From Apostichopus japonicus (Eukaryota; Echinodermata; Holothuroidea; Aspidochirotida; Stichopodidae), in NCBI RefSeq assembly GCF_037975245.1, contig NC_092568.1, positions 558,001 to 622,000 of the forward strand: a stretch of DNA of 64,000 bases, read 5' to 3'. The translations under genes were made by a program, and so were the position numbers. The notes beneath the pieces were generated by a model. That model was not told the origin of the DNA, ran no database searches, and saw nothing but the letters and a program-made list of their open reading frames with translations. Positions 31,321 to 43,778 of this stretch are shown here, piece by piece (positions within the stretch are counted from its first letter, which is position 1; every line of letters begins with the position of its first letter).

Positions 31321-33914
31321 CAGACTAAACAAAGTAAAAATTCCACACAAAATGTACACAGTTTTCCTTTCAAAATGCACATTTCATGATTTTATTGACT
31401 ATAAACGGAAGTTCCTGACTTCTCCATTTAATTCCATAATATGTTACTATATATACATGATGACATCACCATGGTAACTACATGTAGGGATGTGGCTTAA
31501 ACACCCTTCAATTAGGGGAGGAGCTTAGAGCTCTGCATCCTGTCATGTGACCCTGTTTGCCCCTCTTTTTACCATCTCTGTCCTGCCATGCTCTATCTCT
31601 TGTTCTTGCTCTGATTGAGTGCAGACGTGTAAGTTTCCTCTGCCTTTTAAACGTACATTTTTTCAGTTCTGTTAAATTCCGCGGCTATTTCTGCCAGGAA
31701 TGTAGGGTAAATACTTATTTTTACTTTGTATTCATGTGTTTTCTGCAAATTGACTATATTTTCTTTGGTAATAATGCAGGGAAAATCCTCTGAAAGATCG
31801 TTAATTCATCTACCTGTTAGGATAGCCTTCAGTGGGTGGTGTCAATAGGATTGGGACACACAGTATACATATGTGATTTGTGACATTAGGCTTGAAATTT
31901 ATGATTTCGTCTGAATACTTGTGATTCATATTTATATCGGGCTTTTAAGATCATGGATAAATTTAATATGTCAAGGAACCATTGTTATGGAAGAGTTATC
32001 ATTTTAACATTCTAAATAACGCTGCTACCGCTAGGTCAGGTTTCCCCACCGTTGCGTTATATTTAATCGTGGTTAGGCGCCCTCTTTCTTTCTCTTCTTG
32101 GTGTTGACTCATCCAAAATGGCCGCGCCCTCGATAGTCAGGCTAGAGTGTGTGGGATAGCTGGATATCTAAATATTTTTAGTTGTTTTGTTCCTGAAAAG
32201 CAGAGGATTAATATTTTATTGATTATTAAAAGCTTATTGGTTATAAGCAATGGGATCTGGGATTTGAACTGTATTTTTGATGGTGCTGATCATTATTTGT
32301 TGGCTTCTACCATAAAGCTTTGGCCCAGGCTTTCCCATGCCCCAGGGCCGTTATTATACTTTGTATCCTCCTTACTTTGCCATTTTCACATCCATGTTAT
32401 CTGGGCTTCACTAGGATAGTCTTGAGATAGTCTTAAGACTATATATGTATTTATGGTGTATGAATTTTCCAAGTATGATGTTTTATGACATTTTTTTAGG
32501 ATTTCTTGTATTGTGACCTTGACACGGTCATGCTACAGTAGTTTGGTGTCTCTGTAGTATTGAGATTATGTGTTTACTGGAAGTATATTCTTCAACCCCT
32601 TTTTCTGATGTTATCGTATTGGCTGACCTTTACTGGTTGTCCAAAGGGTAATTTAGTTGTGTTAGTAAGATTAGTTTGTTTTCCCTCCACATATGTCATA
32701 CGAATTGCCTTGTCAAATTCAGTTGGGTTATTTTGTTGTTGCCTTGCACTAGTACTCTAAATTAAGAGTGGAGATTTCATCCCTGTATCTTGGCTTGACC
32801 TTGAGCTAGGCTCAAGTATGATGTTTAGGGATCTCCATTGTATTTGGCTCTGGATCTGCCTTAACTGTGCAACCAGACCTGGATATGGGTAAATTTGCAT
32901 GGAGAGAATACTCTTCAAGTGGTGTTATTTGGAGATCTGCTAAAATGTCGGGATCTAATTGTTTTGTTTGATGTTTACTTTAAATAGTACTTCATTGAGG
33001 TTAAATTACCAAAAACAACTTTCCCTTATTGGTACAATCAGCCTTGAATTACTTTAAATAGTAAGTGTGCATAAAATAACATTAATATGTATTATGTCAG
33101 GATTGTTGATTGGAATTTGATGTTGTCAGATACTGATATGTTTTCCTCTTATCTGTTGTTTTTCCAGGTGCTAGAGTAAAGGTCACATTTAAGTAGTTTC
33201 CACCGCCCTTTTATGTTGATTTAAATTGCATATAAAAAGAAAGTGTAATTCATCTGTTTTTCATCTATTCATATCTTGAGTAAAAGATATCTTTGTCATA
33301 TTACTGGCCTGATACCCAGTAATTCTGCTTGGACCCTTAATAAACATCAACTAGTGAAATTCAAATTGCTTTGTTTTTGTTTTATTAATGCTGTGGGGTT
33401 GACTAGTTGGCTCAGTGGCATTACATACACATACAGTAAACACTGGAGTATCTTGACTGCTTTTACCCAAAACCCATAATTATCTGGATCCTCATAATGA
33501 TTTGACCATTCATAACTGTGTAATATTGAACATATATCATACCGTAAGTTTGATATGTGTTAGCATACTGTTGTTATGCCGAAGACAAAACATGCCAATC
33601 TCTCGTTCAACATGTCTGACTAATCTTAAGTTTAAAAACACTGTTTCTTCGTTACATTATCCAGACCCCCAAGCATATTTCATAAGTGAGCTACCTTTAA
33701 ATTTGTTGTTGTAACTACCATCACCCCTGTCGTACCATTAGTCTAACAACAAGACTACAGTAAATACCTTAGCAGTTCTATTTACTATCTTGCAGACCTG
33801 TACTGAGTCTGTACTGGTGCCTGCATTCTAGAATCATTGCTCGCCCTCCTGGAATCGCCACTTCTAGTACTACTTGTACTAGTACTCCGGGCATTTAGTG
33901 TAAGTTCTAGTGTA
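31321..33914. other. Intergenic sequence, no gene seen
   Basis: About 2.6 kb, T-rich on the plus strand. CAAAATGGCCGCGCC at about 32114-32128 resembles a YY1-type promoter site, and donor-like GTAAGT occurs near 31631, so a non-coding transcript is possible, but I cannot support an exon. Confidence 0.4.
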
Positions 33915-34655
33915 ACAACCAGGCTTTAACAGAGACTTGTGCACATACTTGTACTCATACCAACAGGATCCAACTTCTACCTGTATTCATGAAGTAACAA
34001 CCAGGCTTTAATAGAGCCTTGTGAACATACTTGTACGCATACAACAGGATCCAATAGCTACCTGTGATTATGTTGTAACAACCAGGGTTTAATAGAGCAT
34101 TGTGAACATACTTTTACTCATACCAACAGGATCCAACTTCTACCTGTGATTAAGTAGTAACAACCAGGCTTTAATTGAGCCTTGTGCAAATACTTGTACA
34201 CATAACAACAGGATCCAACTTCTACCAGTGATTATGTAGTAACAACCAGGCTTTAATTGAGCCTTGTGCACATACTTGGACTCATACCAACAGGATCCAA
34301 CTTCTACCTGTGATTATGTAGTAACAACCAGGCTTTAATTCAGCCTTGTGCACATGCTTGTACACATACCAACAGGATCCAACTTCTACCTGTATTCATT
34401 AAGTAACAACCAGGCTTTAATAGAGCCTTGTGCACATACTTGTACACATACCAACAGGATCCAACTTCAACCTGTATTCATTAAGTAACAACCAGGCTTT
34501 AATAGAGCCTTGTGCACATACTTATACTCATACCAACAGGATCTAATTGCTACCTGTGATTATGACGTAACAACCAGGCTTTAATTGAGCCTTGTGCACA
34601 TACTTGTACTCATACCAACAGGATCCAACTTCTACCTGTATTCATGAGGTTGTCC
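33915..34655. repeat. 82-base minisatellite, nine copies, 3' of JKAMP
   Basis: The core AACAACCAGGCTTTAAT recurs with spacings of 81 and then 82 bases (CCAGGC/CCAGGG at 33919, 34000, 34082, 34164, 34246, 34328, 34410, 34492, 34574). Each unit also has ACAGGATCCAACTTCTACCTG. Units differ by substitutions but hardly by length. The array lies 330-1070 bases beyond the JKAMP stop on the minus strand, where each unit reads ATTAAAG, a variant polyadenylation hexamer. Confidence 0.95.
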
Positions 34656-34982
34656 TTGTACTACAAGTCTGTTCTCTTATCATCTAATTATTTGCATGAA
34701 TGACATTTACTCAAAATGACAACTAGCATCAACACCCTACATATGTCAAGTGAGTCAAATGTCCTGTAGCTCATACATTGTACGTTCCTCCTTCAGCCAG
34801 GTTAGGACCGCTCAACGTCACACCACGGTTGACTTTATGGTTTCCAATGTCACTCCTTCCTACATCCACTCAACCAACTCAAAGTCACTTCAAACTTTAA
34901 CCGTCTATCAGCTACATCGGGACATATCTATGCATAGAACGAAGAATCTCTTTGATTTTGTGTTTAATGCCAATGTGTCCTA

Positions 34983-37900
34983 TCAGGTCTGTTCCGACGG
35001 GTCAGTAAATTTGGCGGTGAGAAGGTAGAACATAGCTGGGACGGGGAGAAGTAAGAAGAGAAGAGAATCCCGGAGTGGTTTTCTGAATTCTGTGATGGCG
35101 ACGATGCTGAAGGCATGGACCAGCCAGTGAAGAAGCAATATCACCAAACTTCTCTTCTTAGTGAGTAACTGCATTGGTTTCTATACAAACAGAAACAATG
35201 AATACATTCTTCATTAAAACACAAGTGTAAATGACAGGCAAAAGATTAAAGGAAATAAGATAAAAACCTTGTTTTTTCACCCTTTTCTTTTGGAGAATAA
35301 ATTTAACAAAGCTTGCCAACAGCAAGAAATACTACATAAAGCAACAATTTTTACACCTCTCATGAACAAGAAAATTTTGAAATATACCCCCCTCTCTTCC
35401 ACAGCCCCACCCTGCCCGCTCACTTTCCCCTGCCCCATATTCATATATATAAACCCTTATTTATCATTTTATCCTTAGTATTCCTGTCAATTAATCAAAA
35501 GTCAATAAATGATGGCTCTTAATAAGATTTAAATTGAGATCATAGAACCACATTTTTGTGACATTTACACACTGCACTGCCTTGTTGATAACTTTGCAAA
35601 AAATCTGCTAAGTATTCCAGATGAATCTTAGAGGAAGCAAAACTCTTAACTGAATTAAACAATTAATGAATTAACTGATTTAGAAAAGAAGCAAGAAAAT
35701 GCTCAAATTATTTACCTGTATACCTTGAAAGGCAAAGTGTACCGCATGTGTTGTCAAGGACGCAGCGGTTACAACATACGGGAAGGAAAAATCTGCACCA
35801 AGTGAGAATTAAAAGCAAATTTACTTCAGAAAACACACATGTCTCTTTAACTGGGCTACAGGAATTATGTCAAACATATAAACAACTTGAGGACGGTATT
35901 TATATTTATAAGTATGTTTCTTTTAGCTTATGGGGATATGCCATTTATAGTAATAATTTGTAATTATGATCAAATATTACTTCATGCCTTATTTTAATAT
36001 ATTGTCAAAAACAAGAAATTGACGTCATTCTTGAAGATGAGAAAATTTGTCAGATGAGAAAATTTTCAACTTTTTTTTATCATCACTTGATGATAATTTA
36101 GAGAGAAAAGCGTCATATAAAAATTTACTGCAAAAGGACTTTTGTGCATGGCTTGATACTGATAAAAAAAAAGAGAATAGAACATAAAAAAAAAACATGA
36201 TACTTACAAACAAGGCCAGAAAAGACTGCATGAAACACAACAAGTATGGGATGAAAATAGAGGGCAGCATAAATTGAGCTACGGCCAAGATTTTTGCAGA
36301 ATTTGTAGGAGAGCATGGGTCTGACAATCATCATCAAAGCTAGGTTAAAAGCATAATATATTAGAACCACTGAAAATCTGGGGAAGTGGAGAAGATAAAA
36401 AAAAAATGTTGGAAAAAAAACATACAGAAAATAATGTTTTTACATAATATTAGCAAGACTTGAAAAGTTCTACAAGACAAATGGTTGGTTTCGAGACGGT
36501 AGTCTACAGATAACACTTGCTTCACGGAGGCTACTACCATAAGACAAACAGAGCCTGTCTTGATACAATCTTGAGGAGGCATCATGGGGTCTTCAGCATA
36601 TTAGGTACTTATAATATTAGTACTTTATACAACTTTCATGGCCATAAATAAGAAATAACAGTAGTTAGATATTGCCAAAATTCTTGTCTTTTTCTATCAA
36701 ACGAATGTGCAGTCTCAAAAGACTTTTCAAGAAAACATTTTAGTCAAGTCTGACACTACTGGGTAAATGGAATTTTATTTTCTCATTTCTTCTCAAATTG
36801 CATGGCCTTGTCTTCTCAAACTTACAGCGGGAATACTGCTTCCTGAGTGCAATGCAAAGTCACCGAATAGCTCGGCTGGGGATTCTTAAACATTGTGTAC
36901 CAGTCAGATAATCGTTTCACTCGACAAGTATTAAGGTTCATTCGCCCTGAATGAAGAGAGGAAACAAAGGTTAGCACAATAACAATCAATGCCAAGTTCA
37001 CAGGAATACACCGCAAAGAAACAAACCACTGCTTAACTGATAATTTCATGATTCCAACATACAGAAGGAAATGGTAGACAAATCTAGCGAGACACTAAAT
37101 TGTCCTTCTGTTTTTTAAAGGTTCACAAAATCACTCAGACTGCATATATCATGGCAGGATAATTTGAGTGACATTTACATCAAATGTATCCTACCAAAAC
37201 CCTTAACATTGAAAACTACGGTGAGCTTTGTTTCATCTGACAAATTCTAACATATTCGATTACTTAAATTTGGAATTTGAATTCAGAAGTAATGAAAAAG
37301 GCAGAACTATTCTTACTTTAGCAAAACACTTTTCATCTCTAAATTTTGAGCATGTGTGCCAATCCTAAACAAGATTTTTTGAATTAGTTTGTTTATAGTC
37401 AATTGGGAATTCCTCTGCAATTTTTCCTAAAGAACTGATTGTTTACCTTTTGGGTCCACAACTAAAAGGGCTAAAACAGCCGCAATTATCGATTCAAGGA
37501 TACTGGACACATGAAGTAGAATCACACTGAAATAAAGAAAATGGAACAAGAATACAATAAAAGGAAATACATTCAAAAGGAAATACATTCAAAAGGAAAT
37601 ACATTCAAAAGGAAATACTTCTCGTATCAAATTATATTACTGCACAACTATATGTTTAATTGTTTATATGTGTAATCATCAGAAAGGGTCCTGGGGATAA
37701 TGACACTTTTGACATGGAATGCCAACAGGTATGGAAAATGCTAAATGCTATAGTTGCCTTAATTTCAATGTTGTCAGGTATTTATACAGTACATAAAACA
37801 GGGCATAACAATTAAAGCACAAATGAACGTGCCATTTCTTCAGTCAAACGCATTGAACCATTGAATTTTGCATATATGAAATAAAGAGCCTGACCTTCCA

Positions 37901-38662
37901 CAACAGAAGCTTCTTCCAAGCAAACTTATTTGCATTGACCCTGGTGAATCAGTTTTCAAGCTTCTGAGGTTTGTCTCTTATTTAATATGATGGTTCTTGT
38001 GTACAATATAAACTGCTACACATCTTTACACTTGTATAGCACTTTGCTCATGTTTGCATAGCATTTTGTGATGCCATACTGGATTAAGTACTCCCTGGAC
38101 ACGCAGAAGACTTTCCAGTAGACACATATAAACCATTATTGAAGTTCTTTTCATATCAGCTTTGTATTTTGTAGCAACTGTTCATATGTAATGAACTTGG
38201 CGGCTTGAATCTATCCCTGGGAAAATTGATTGGGAATCACATATTGCAAAATCTATGCAAGATTCAAAATGTAGTCAAATTTAACATGTTTGCAATGATC
38301 AATCTAGTTCTTGGCTTCTGTACATGTACATGTAAAACCATACAAAGATGAAACCTTCCGTATTTTTTTAACCGACCAAAATCCACAAACCCTAGACCAT
38401 CCGAGCCCTATAGTTGTCCCTACATTTCTGAACTTACTTTGCCTTCTTGGCAAACATCTCTGTGAAGAAGAAATTGAGCATCAGAGGGATGAGGCACATG
38501 AAGCCCAAGTAGAGCCAGTCATATAGACGCATATCATCTGCACATTCGGTACATAGCGATTCACTGTTCGGTTGATAGCCACGTGGACAAGCCTTGACAG
38601 AAACGGACATGAAATGTAGGACTTTAGAGGTCTTGAACCAACAATGACCACAGTTTTTGACA
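34983..38662 (-). CDS. JKAMP: JNK1/MAPK8-associated membrane protein (JKAMP), first coding exon not resolved
   Basis: In transcription order the exons are 38662-38438, 37526-37447, 36946-36826, 36377-36208, 35792-35716 and 35180-34983, all GT-AG and phase-consistent, giving 289 residues to a TGA. JKAMP is a multi-pass ER membrane protein that binds JNK1 and links misfolded-protein stress to the proteasome and ER-associated degradation. Family landmarks are CPRG with a following Cys pair, YDWLYLGFM, RLSDWYTMFKNP, TLHCTQEAVFPL, VLIYYAFNLALMM, SIYAALYFHPIL, KKRSLVILLLHWLVHAF and LFYL-like FYLLTAKFTDPSEQT at the C-terminus. Human JKAMP is 311 residues, so about 20 N-terminal residues are missing. 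The 5' exon enters in phase 2. A consensus donor at 39386-39391 (minus strand) preceded by ...SSACS in the right phase is a candidate, but an in-frame stop lies just upstream. Confidence 0.93.
37562..37620. repeat. 16-base tandem repeat, four copies
   Basis: AAGGAAATACATTCAA units start at about 37561, 37577, 37593 and 37609. It lies in the JKAMP intron between the exons at 38438 and 37526. Confidence 0.9.
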
Positions 38663-41363
38663 CTGAAATATAAGATTATGTGCCATCAATCACAAAGATT
38701 TGAATATGATAATGTATCAGAAATTACAGACTACAGTACATGAGTAATGTTTTATTACCTTTTTTTGCTCAACTGGCAGTTCTGTGTTAAGATAATGTTA
38801 ACCAATTTCCTTATTTTCTTAATTATTTTAAATTAATTAAATTTGTTCTTTTTTCTTATGGCTTCAAAGCTTTGCATTTTAGTAACTAACAAATGGCAAA
38901 ATCTACTTGTATTTACTCCATTAAGCCATGCATTGAGGCCTGTTTCTCTGTTGCTTACATTGTCACAATTTGACCCAAATGAATAAAGCTGCTTCCAAGT
39001 TACTGCACAGGTCTGTTCAAAACTTTTTAGACTACTCTTGGATTTTTTCAGGAAATATTAAGATATATACTGCAATGAATCATGTATTTTTCTTACTCCA
39101 CAAGCGGAATAGTTTGCTTCACCACCTTCAGACGAGAGCACTGTCCTTCCACAATATAACCCCGGGCAAGTCTTTTGACCTTCTTGGAACAAACTGCTTG
39201 ACACTTGAAAGAGAGATTGATAAAATCATGCAACAAACAAAAGTAACACTGTGCACATAGAAATAATTAGAAAAACACTTTGTCTGTCACCACTGGATGA
39301 GCAATTATCACATTCAATCCTACAAATGACTGCCTTAAAAAGCTAAGTGTCAATGACTGAAATATTACATTTTTTTTACAACTTACAAGGAACAGGCTGA
39401 GCTCACAGGTTACTAGTGAGTCTCTGACATGTATCTGCCTAACCTTAGTTTATAGTACAGTATACTAGAAAGTATTGCTGTTGTAGTTTTGTATAGTATG
39501 AGCCTACTTGATTCTTGTATTGCGTTTTAGCGAGTAGATTTTTAGTCACAGTCACCAAATGGAGAGTACCTTTAAAATCATTGCCGAGGCCTGCCTCACT
39601 GTTATATATTTGCAAAGTTAGCATTGAAAGCTAAAAGGTATATCACGTATACTATACTGTAGCCTACTCGGTGTAGGCTAGGTCTACATGCTAGTGCATT
39701 TCCAACTATGTTTACAACTTAGTGCAATTTAATGCATGTTAATATACCGGTGACTATTCAGAAGTTACTAGTCTATAGTAAAATGCAGAAAAATAAAGGT
39801 ATCTTACTTGGCCCGAATGGGTCTGGTTGATTTAAATAGTATCTGGAATTCATTCTTAGCATTAAAACCACAAGAACAAGAACAAATGCCCCTCACTAAC
39901 AAATTTTACAAACGCTAACTTTGCTGGTAAAACGATGAAAACACTGAATCTGTAATACTTACGGAAGCTTAGAAGAGACACGACCTTAACGATTTACCAC
40001 ACATATTGGTTAATATGGGGGGGAAATATATGAAAAGGCTGATTACCATTTTGTAATAACCACAATAACATCTGGATTTTCAACCCTTTAATTTATTAAA
40101 CTTCTCGTCAAAAGAGTCCGAATTTTATCGTTTGAGTATATGTACTTACCGTGTAAAAACGTTTAAAAAAAAATTCGGCGCGGATTCTGCGGAACTTGAA
40201 GGTGAAAGGGGGAGGGGGCAAGGGTACTAGAGGAGGGATCGATGTATAACCTCTTCCCCTCTCCAATCCCACACGCAGATCGAAAGTAATTATCAGCAAT
40301 GCCTTTCGCGAAAACATAAGTGTATATCTAGTTTGTAAACTAGCTACTAATTAATATACCTCAGATTTCAAAATTTAAAAGTTTGTTGGAAGAGCCCCCT
40401 TACAGGGGAGTTGAAAACATCGGCATGCAAGGGCCACATCACTTCCTGGGTAAGGATTAGGAAATCGCCTCATTGAATCATGGATAAAATGCATTTGTCA
40501 GTGGTTTTGTAAAAAAAATATTCCGCTCCTGTCTCAGAAAAGTAAAGGTGAAATAGACCTAGTATTGAATGCCATGTTTTTTTTTACTTTAATAACCAGT
40601 TTGTGCTATTAAATACTTTTGAATTTGCAAATAGTCCCCGTCTGACGATGGAGGACGTTGTGGCCATCATGTCCATACACCCTCACCCAAACAATACTGG
40701 TGTGAAGCACCACAAGACTTTTAACATGAATCCAACAACATTGCATATGTAACTGAAAGCTTTTATTATTTTTTTTAATTAGCGTCAAATGAGAAATTGA
40801 GTTATGAATCCATTTTTCTTTGATATTGTCATAATTAATCTGCATCAAGTAATAATATATACAAAAGTAAAACAGGACACCAGAGGGTTGAAGGGTGGGG
40901 TACAGAGAGCCAGATGCCAGGTAGGGGATCTGGGGTCCATGCCTGCCTGCTCCTGCCCCTCATGCAGAGTAATGTGTGCCAGCCAATTCTTGCCACCAAG
41001 TGTACACAAACTTCACAAGTTACAGGACATTGGTATTGTGCCCCACCCACTCCCCACCCCCCCTTAGATTGTGGTGCCATGCCAATTCCGAAAGCCTGTC
41101 TAATGGCATGTCATAAACTTAAATATGGACAAAACTAAATAGCTGGTAATTAATAGTCAAAGAATAAATTATTTGAAATTTTAGACAAATATTATTGAAT
41201 AAACATTTTATTGTGCTTCTATTCTTTTCAAAAATTGGTAGATGATGAATGAAGCAATAACATAATTGATTTAATCATTGCACATGTGATAACTTAAAAA
41301 AAACAGTACAAAATAATAACAAAGGCATCAAGCATAATTCATTAGCAACTATGAAAAAAAGGT

Positions 41364-41413
<50 letters not shown>

Positions 41414-41416
41414 ATA

Positions 41417-41467
<51 letters not shown>

Positions 41468-42732
41468 TCTTATCTATAATAAGTTTGATCTATGGAGAAG
41501 AGTTCATTACAGGTGGGGAGGGGTGGGACACAGGGGGAATATATATTTGTGCTCTAATAAAATTTGCACCCTAAGTTTACCAACAGGGAAACTATTTTAC
41601 AGAGAAATGCCTAACATTTTCAATGTTGGAAAGGTCTTTGCCCATCCCCATTACTTACATCGATATTCAGATGGCATACTATGTGCCACTATTAGTCGAG
41701 AACTATATTTAAATGTATTTAAATAACTCAAAATACCGTTGACTACATGTAACTTGTAATGACTGGCTAAACCCTCTATTACTCCATAAAGAGGGTGTCT
41801 ATGACATCATAACTTTACTGTCTTATTAATATTTTAATGCTCGAAATGATCCCATCACTGAAAGCTTAGAGATTCAGTATTTTCAGATTGCATCATTATC
41901 AAATATATTTGGCTCGATCGTAAAAACAAAATGCGCAACATCGTATTACACTGCATGACATTCAAATCTGTCGTCTTCATCTGAATGTAAAAGTGCCAAA
42001 AAAATATGACTACCTTATTTGATTTCTTTTCATTTTTGTCCATTGTATTTTCAAATCTTTCTTTCTGGTTATGATTGGGAAACGTTTTCAATAATTTACT
42101 GAATCACTCATATGAATATATACTACATTTCGGGTAACTTAATATGCATAAAATGTCTTTACTTATCTGCCTTATAACTGTAGCATGATTTTATACTTTC
42201 ACATAAATTCCTGACCAGTATATATATATGGTCATAAATAACACAACAGATTATGGGTGTAACATACACCTTTAATTTCCTTTGGAGAATTTAACACTTA
42301 TCAAAATGGATGGTGTTTCTACATCACTTGGATTTCGTTAGTTACGAATCGTGAGTCTTGAAGCAAGCTTCTATGACCGTTTTCTCTTCAGTGACAGTCA
42401 ATAGTATCGTTTTTTCAATTAAGATGACCTGACCCTGCTATCTTTCAACATATTTTATATAGGTGTTTCCCCACTGTTCTCCTCAAATTTTAAGCAAGCT
42501 TAAAGTTTCTTCATACTTCTAAAAGCAGTTTCCTAAGAGTTCTTACCCTCAAAACATTATTACAAGCCTTTGAAGAGTATGAAATAAGGTAAAGAAATGT
42601 TCCTGTTATGAAAAATAATGCTATGAGGGTGACAACAAAAGAGTAGATATGCTTGACCGAGGGTGACCATCTTACAACCTCTTTTGAATATTTGGCAGAA
42701 ATAGTGAAGACCATTACATGAGAGGGTACTTA
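38663..42732. other. 5' region of JKAMP and intergenic sequence
   Basis: It should contain the JKAMP 5' exon(s) and promoter. Consensus donors on the minus strand at about 40149 (CACG|GTAAGTAC), 39965 and 39386 are candidates for a non-coding or short first exon. A (TA)n-(TG)n-(TA)n microsatellite spans 41368-41467. A 98-base repeat at 39510-39607 matches 42800-42890. No other gene is supported. Confidence 0.45.
40868..41085. repeat. Dispersed repeat, related to 50360-50570
   Basis: TGCCACCA, a run like TACAAACTTCA(C)AAGTTACA, and TATTGTGCCCC followed by a C-rich end occur in the same order at 50360-50570, inside a CYP46A1-like intron. The family is unknown to me. Confidence 0.5.
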
Positions 42733-43140
42733 AAGGGTGTGAAGACTCGCGCAAAAAGAAACGTCTAATGCCGGTAATTTGACCTAGTTTCGAATGAGGT
42801 ATCGTATTGCGTTTTGGCGAGTAGATTTTTAGTCAGTCACCAAAAGTACTTTTAAAAACCATTGCAGAGGCCTGCCTCACTGTTATATAGGAGTGTTACA
42901 GTAGCTCACCGTCTGTAATTAGACACTAGTGTACAGTCAGTACATACAGCTGCGGTCAATACCCACAACACAGTATACAAACGATACAGCGATGGACATC
43001 TCAGGTCCAGCTAAAGATAACAATTAAGGTATCACGTTTCATTACTGTCTGCATTTTGTAGCGACACAAACAAAACGTCACTTGCAAGCAACAGAAAGTT
43101 AACTTTTTCAGTTGGCCGCATGCGGTTTGGGACGAGTCTT
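42733..43140. repeat. Dispersed repeat copy B, without the hAT-type insertion
   Basis: It matches 28150-29565 on both sides of that copy's insertion and carries GTCAGTAC once at about 42936-42943. Its middle part (about 42800-42890, GTATTGCGTTTTGGCGAGTAG) matches 39510-39607 instead of copy A. Confidence 0.8.
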
Positions 43141-43778
43141 CAATGCCTTTAATATAAAAACGCTAGTTGGTCTAAGGACAATCGATGAAAAAATCTTGGG
43201 CTTTAATGTGAGCCATCTTTCAAGCCGAAAGAAATCATCTTGTCCTTACACTTCCAGTTATTTGACGTTATACCACTTTTGCAGACTTTCAAGTCACATT
43301 ATATTTAGCAGAAAATCACCTCTTTGTATCAAAAGTAATTCACTATGTGGATATATATACGACCTACAGGATGCACTGTTTGAATTTTGAAGAATATTAG
43401 ACACAGGTGCAGCAAACTGTGACAATCGACAGTTCAACACATCTGGAAAATTTTCTTGTTGACACAATAAATTCTTTTATATACACATTTTCAACCTTGA
43501 CGTCCCAGACAGAGACTCAACGTTTGAGAAGCAGTAGCTTGAACAGCCTATTATTTCAAACAACAGGTTCAAGTCATTGTCACTACTTCCTCTCTCCTGC
43601 ATCTTCATCATCTCAACAAGAGGTACCATGGTTCAGAGAACAGTTTGATCAGTCTGATGAGACACCAATTCTGACTTTCATCTATAGCATTCTTCATCTT
43701 CTTCTTCATCAATGACAACATGGCCGCCCTTCTTAACAGACTCACTGGATATTAGTTCATTTCAGATGCCTTGCATCT

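Noticed and set aside
33915-34655. Regularly spaced repeats that might suggest a CRISPR array
   Set aside because: Units are contiguous 82-base tandem repeats with no unique spacers, in an animal genome; a minisatellite.
41400-41726. A 108-codon open frame beginning with Cys-Val-Tyr repeats
   Set aside because: Starts in a TG/TA microsatellite and continues into sequence without any recognisable domain.
43407-43715. A 102-codon Ser/Thr-rich plus-strand frame
   Set aside because: It lies antisense to the expected 3' UTR of VTI1B and has no recognisable domain.
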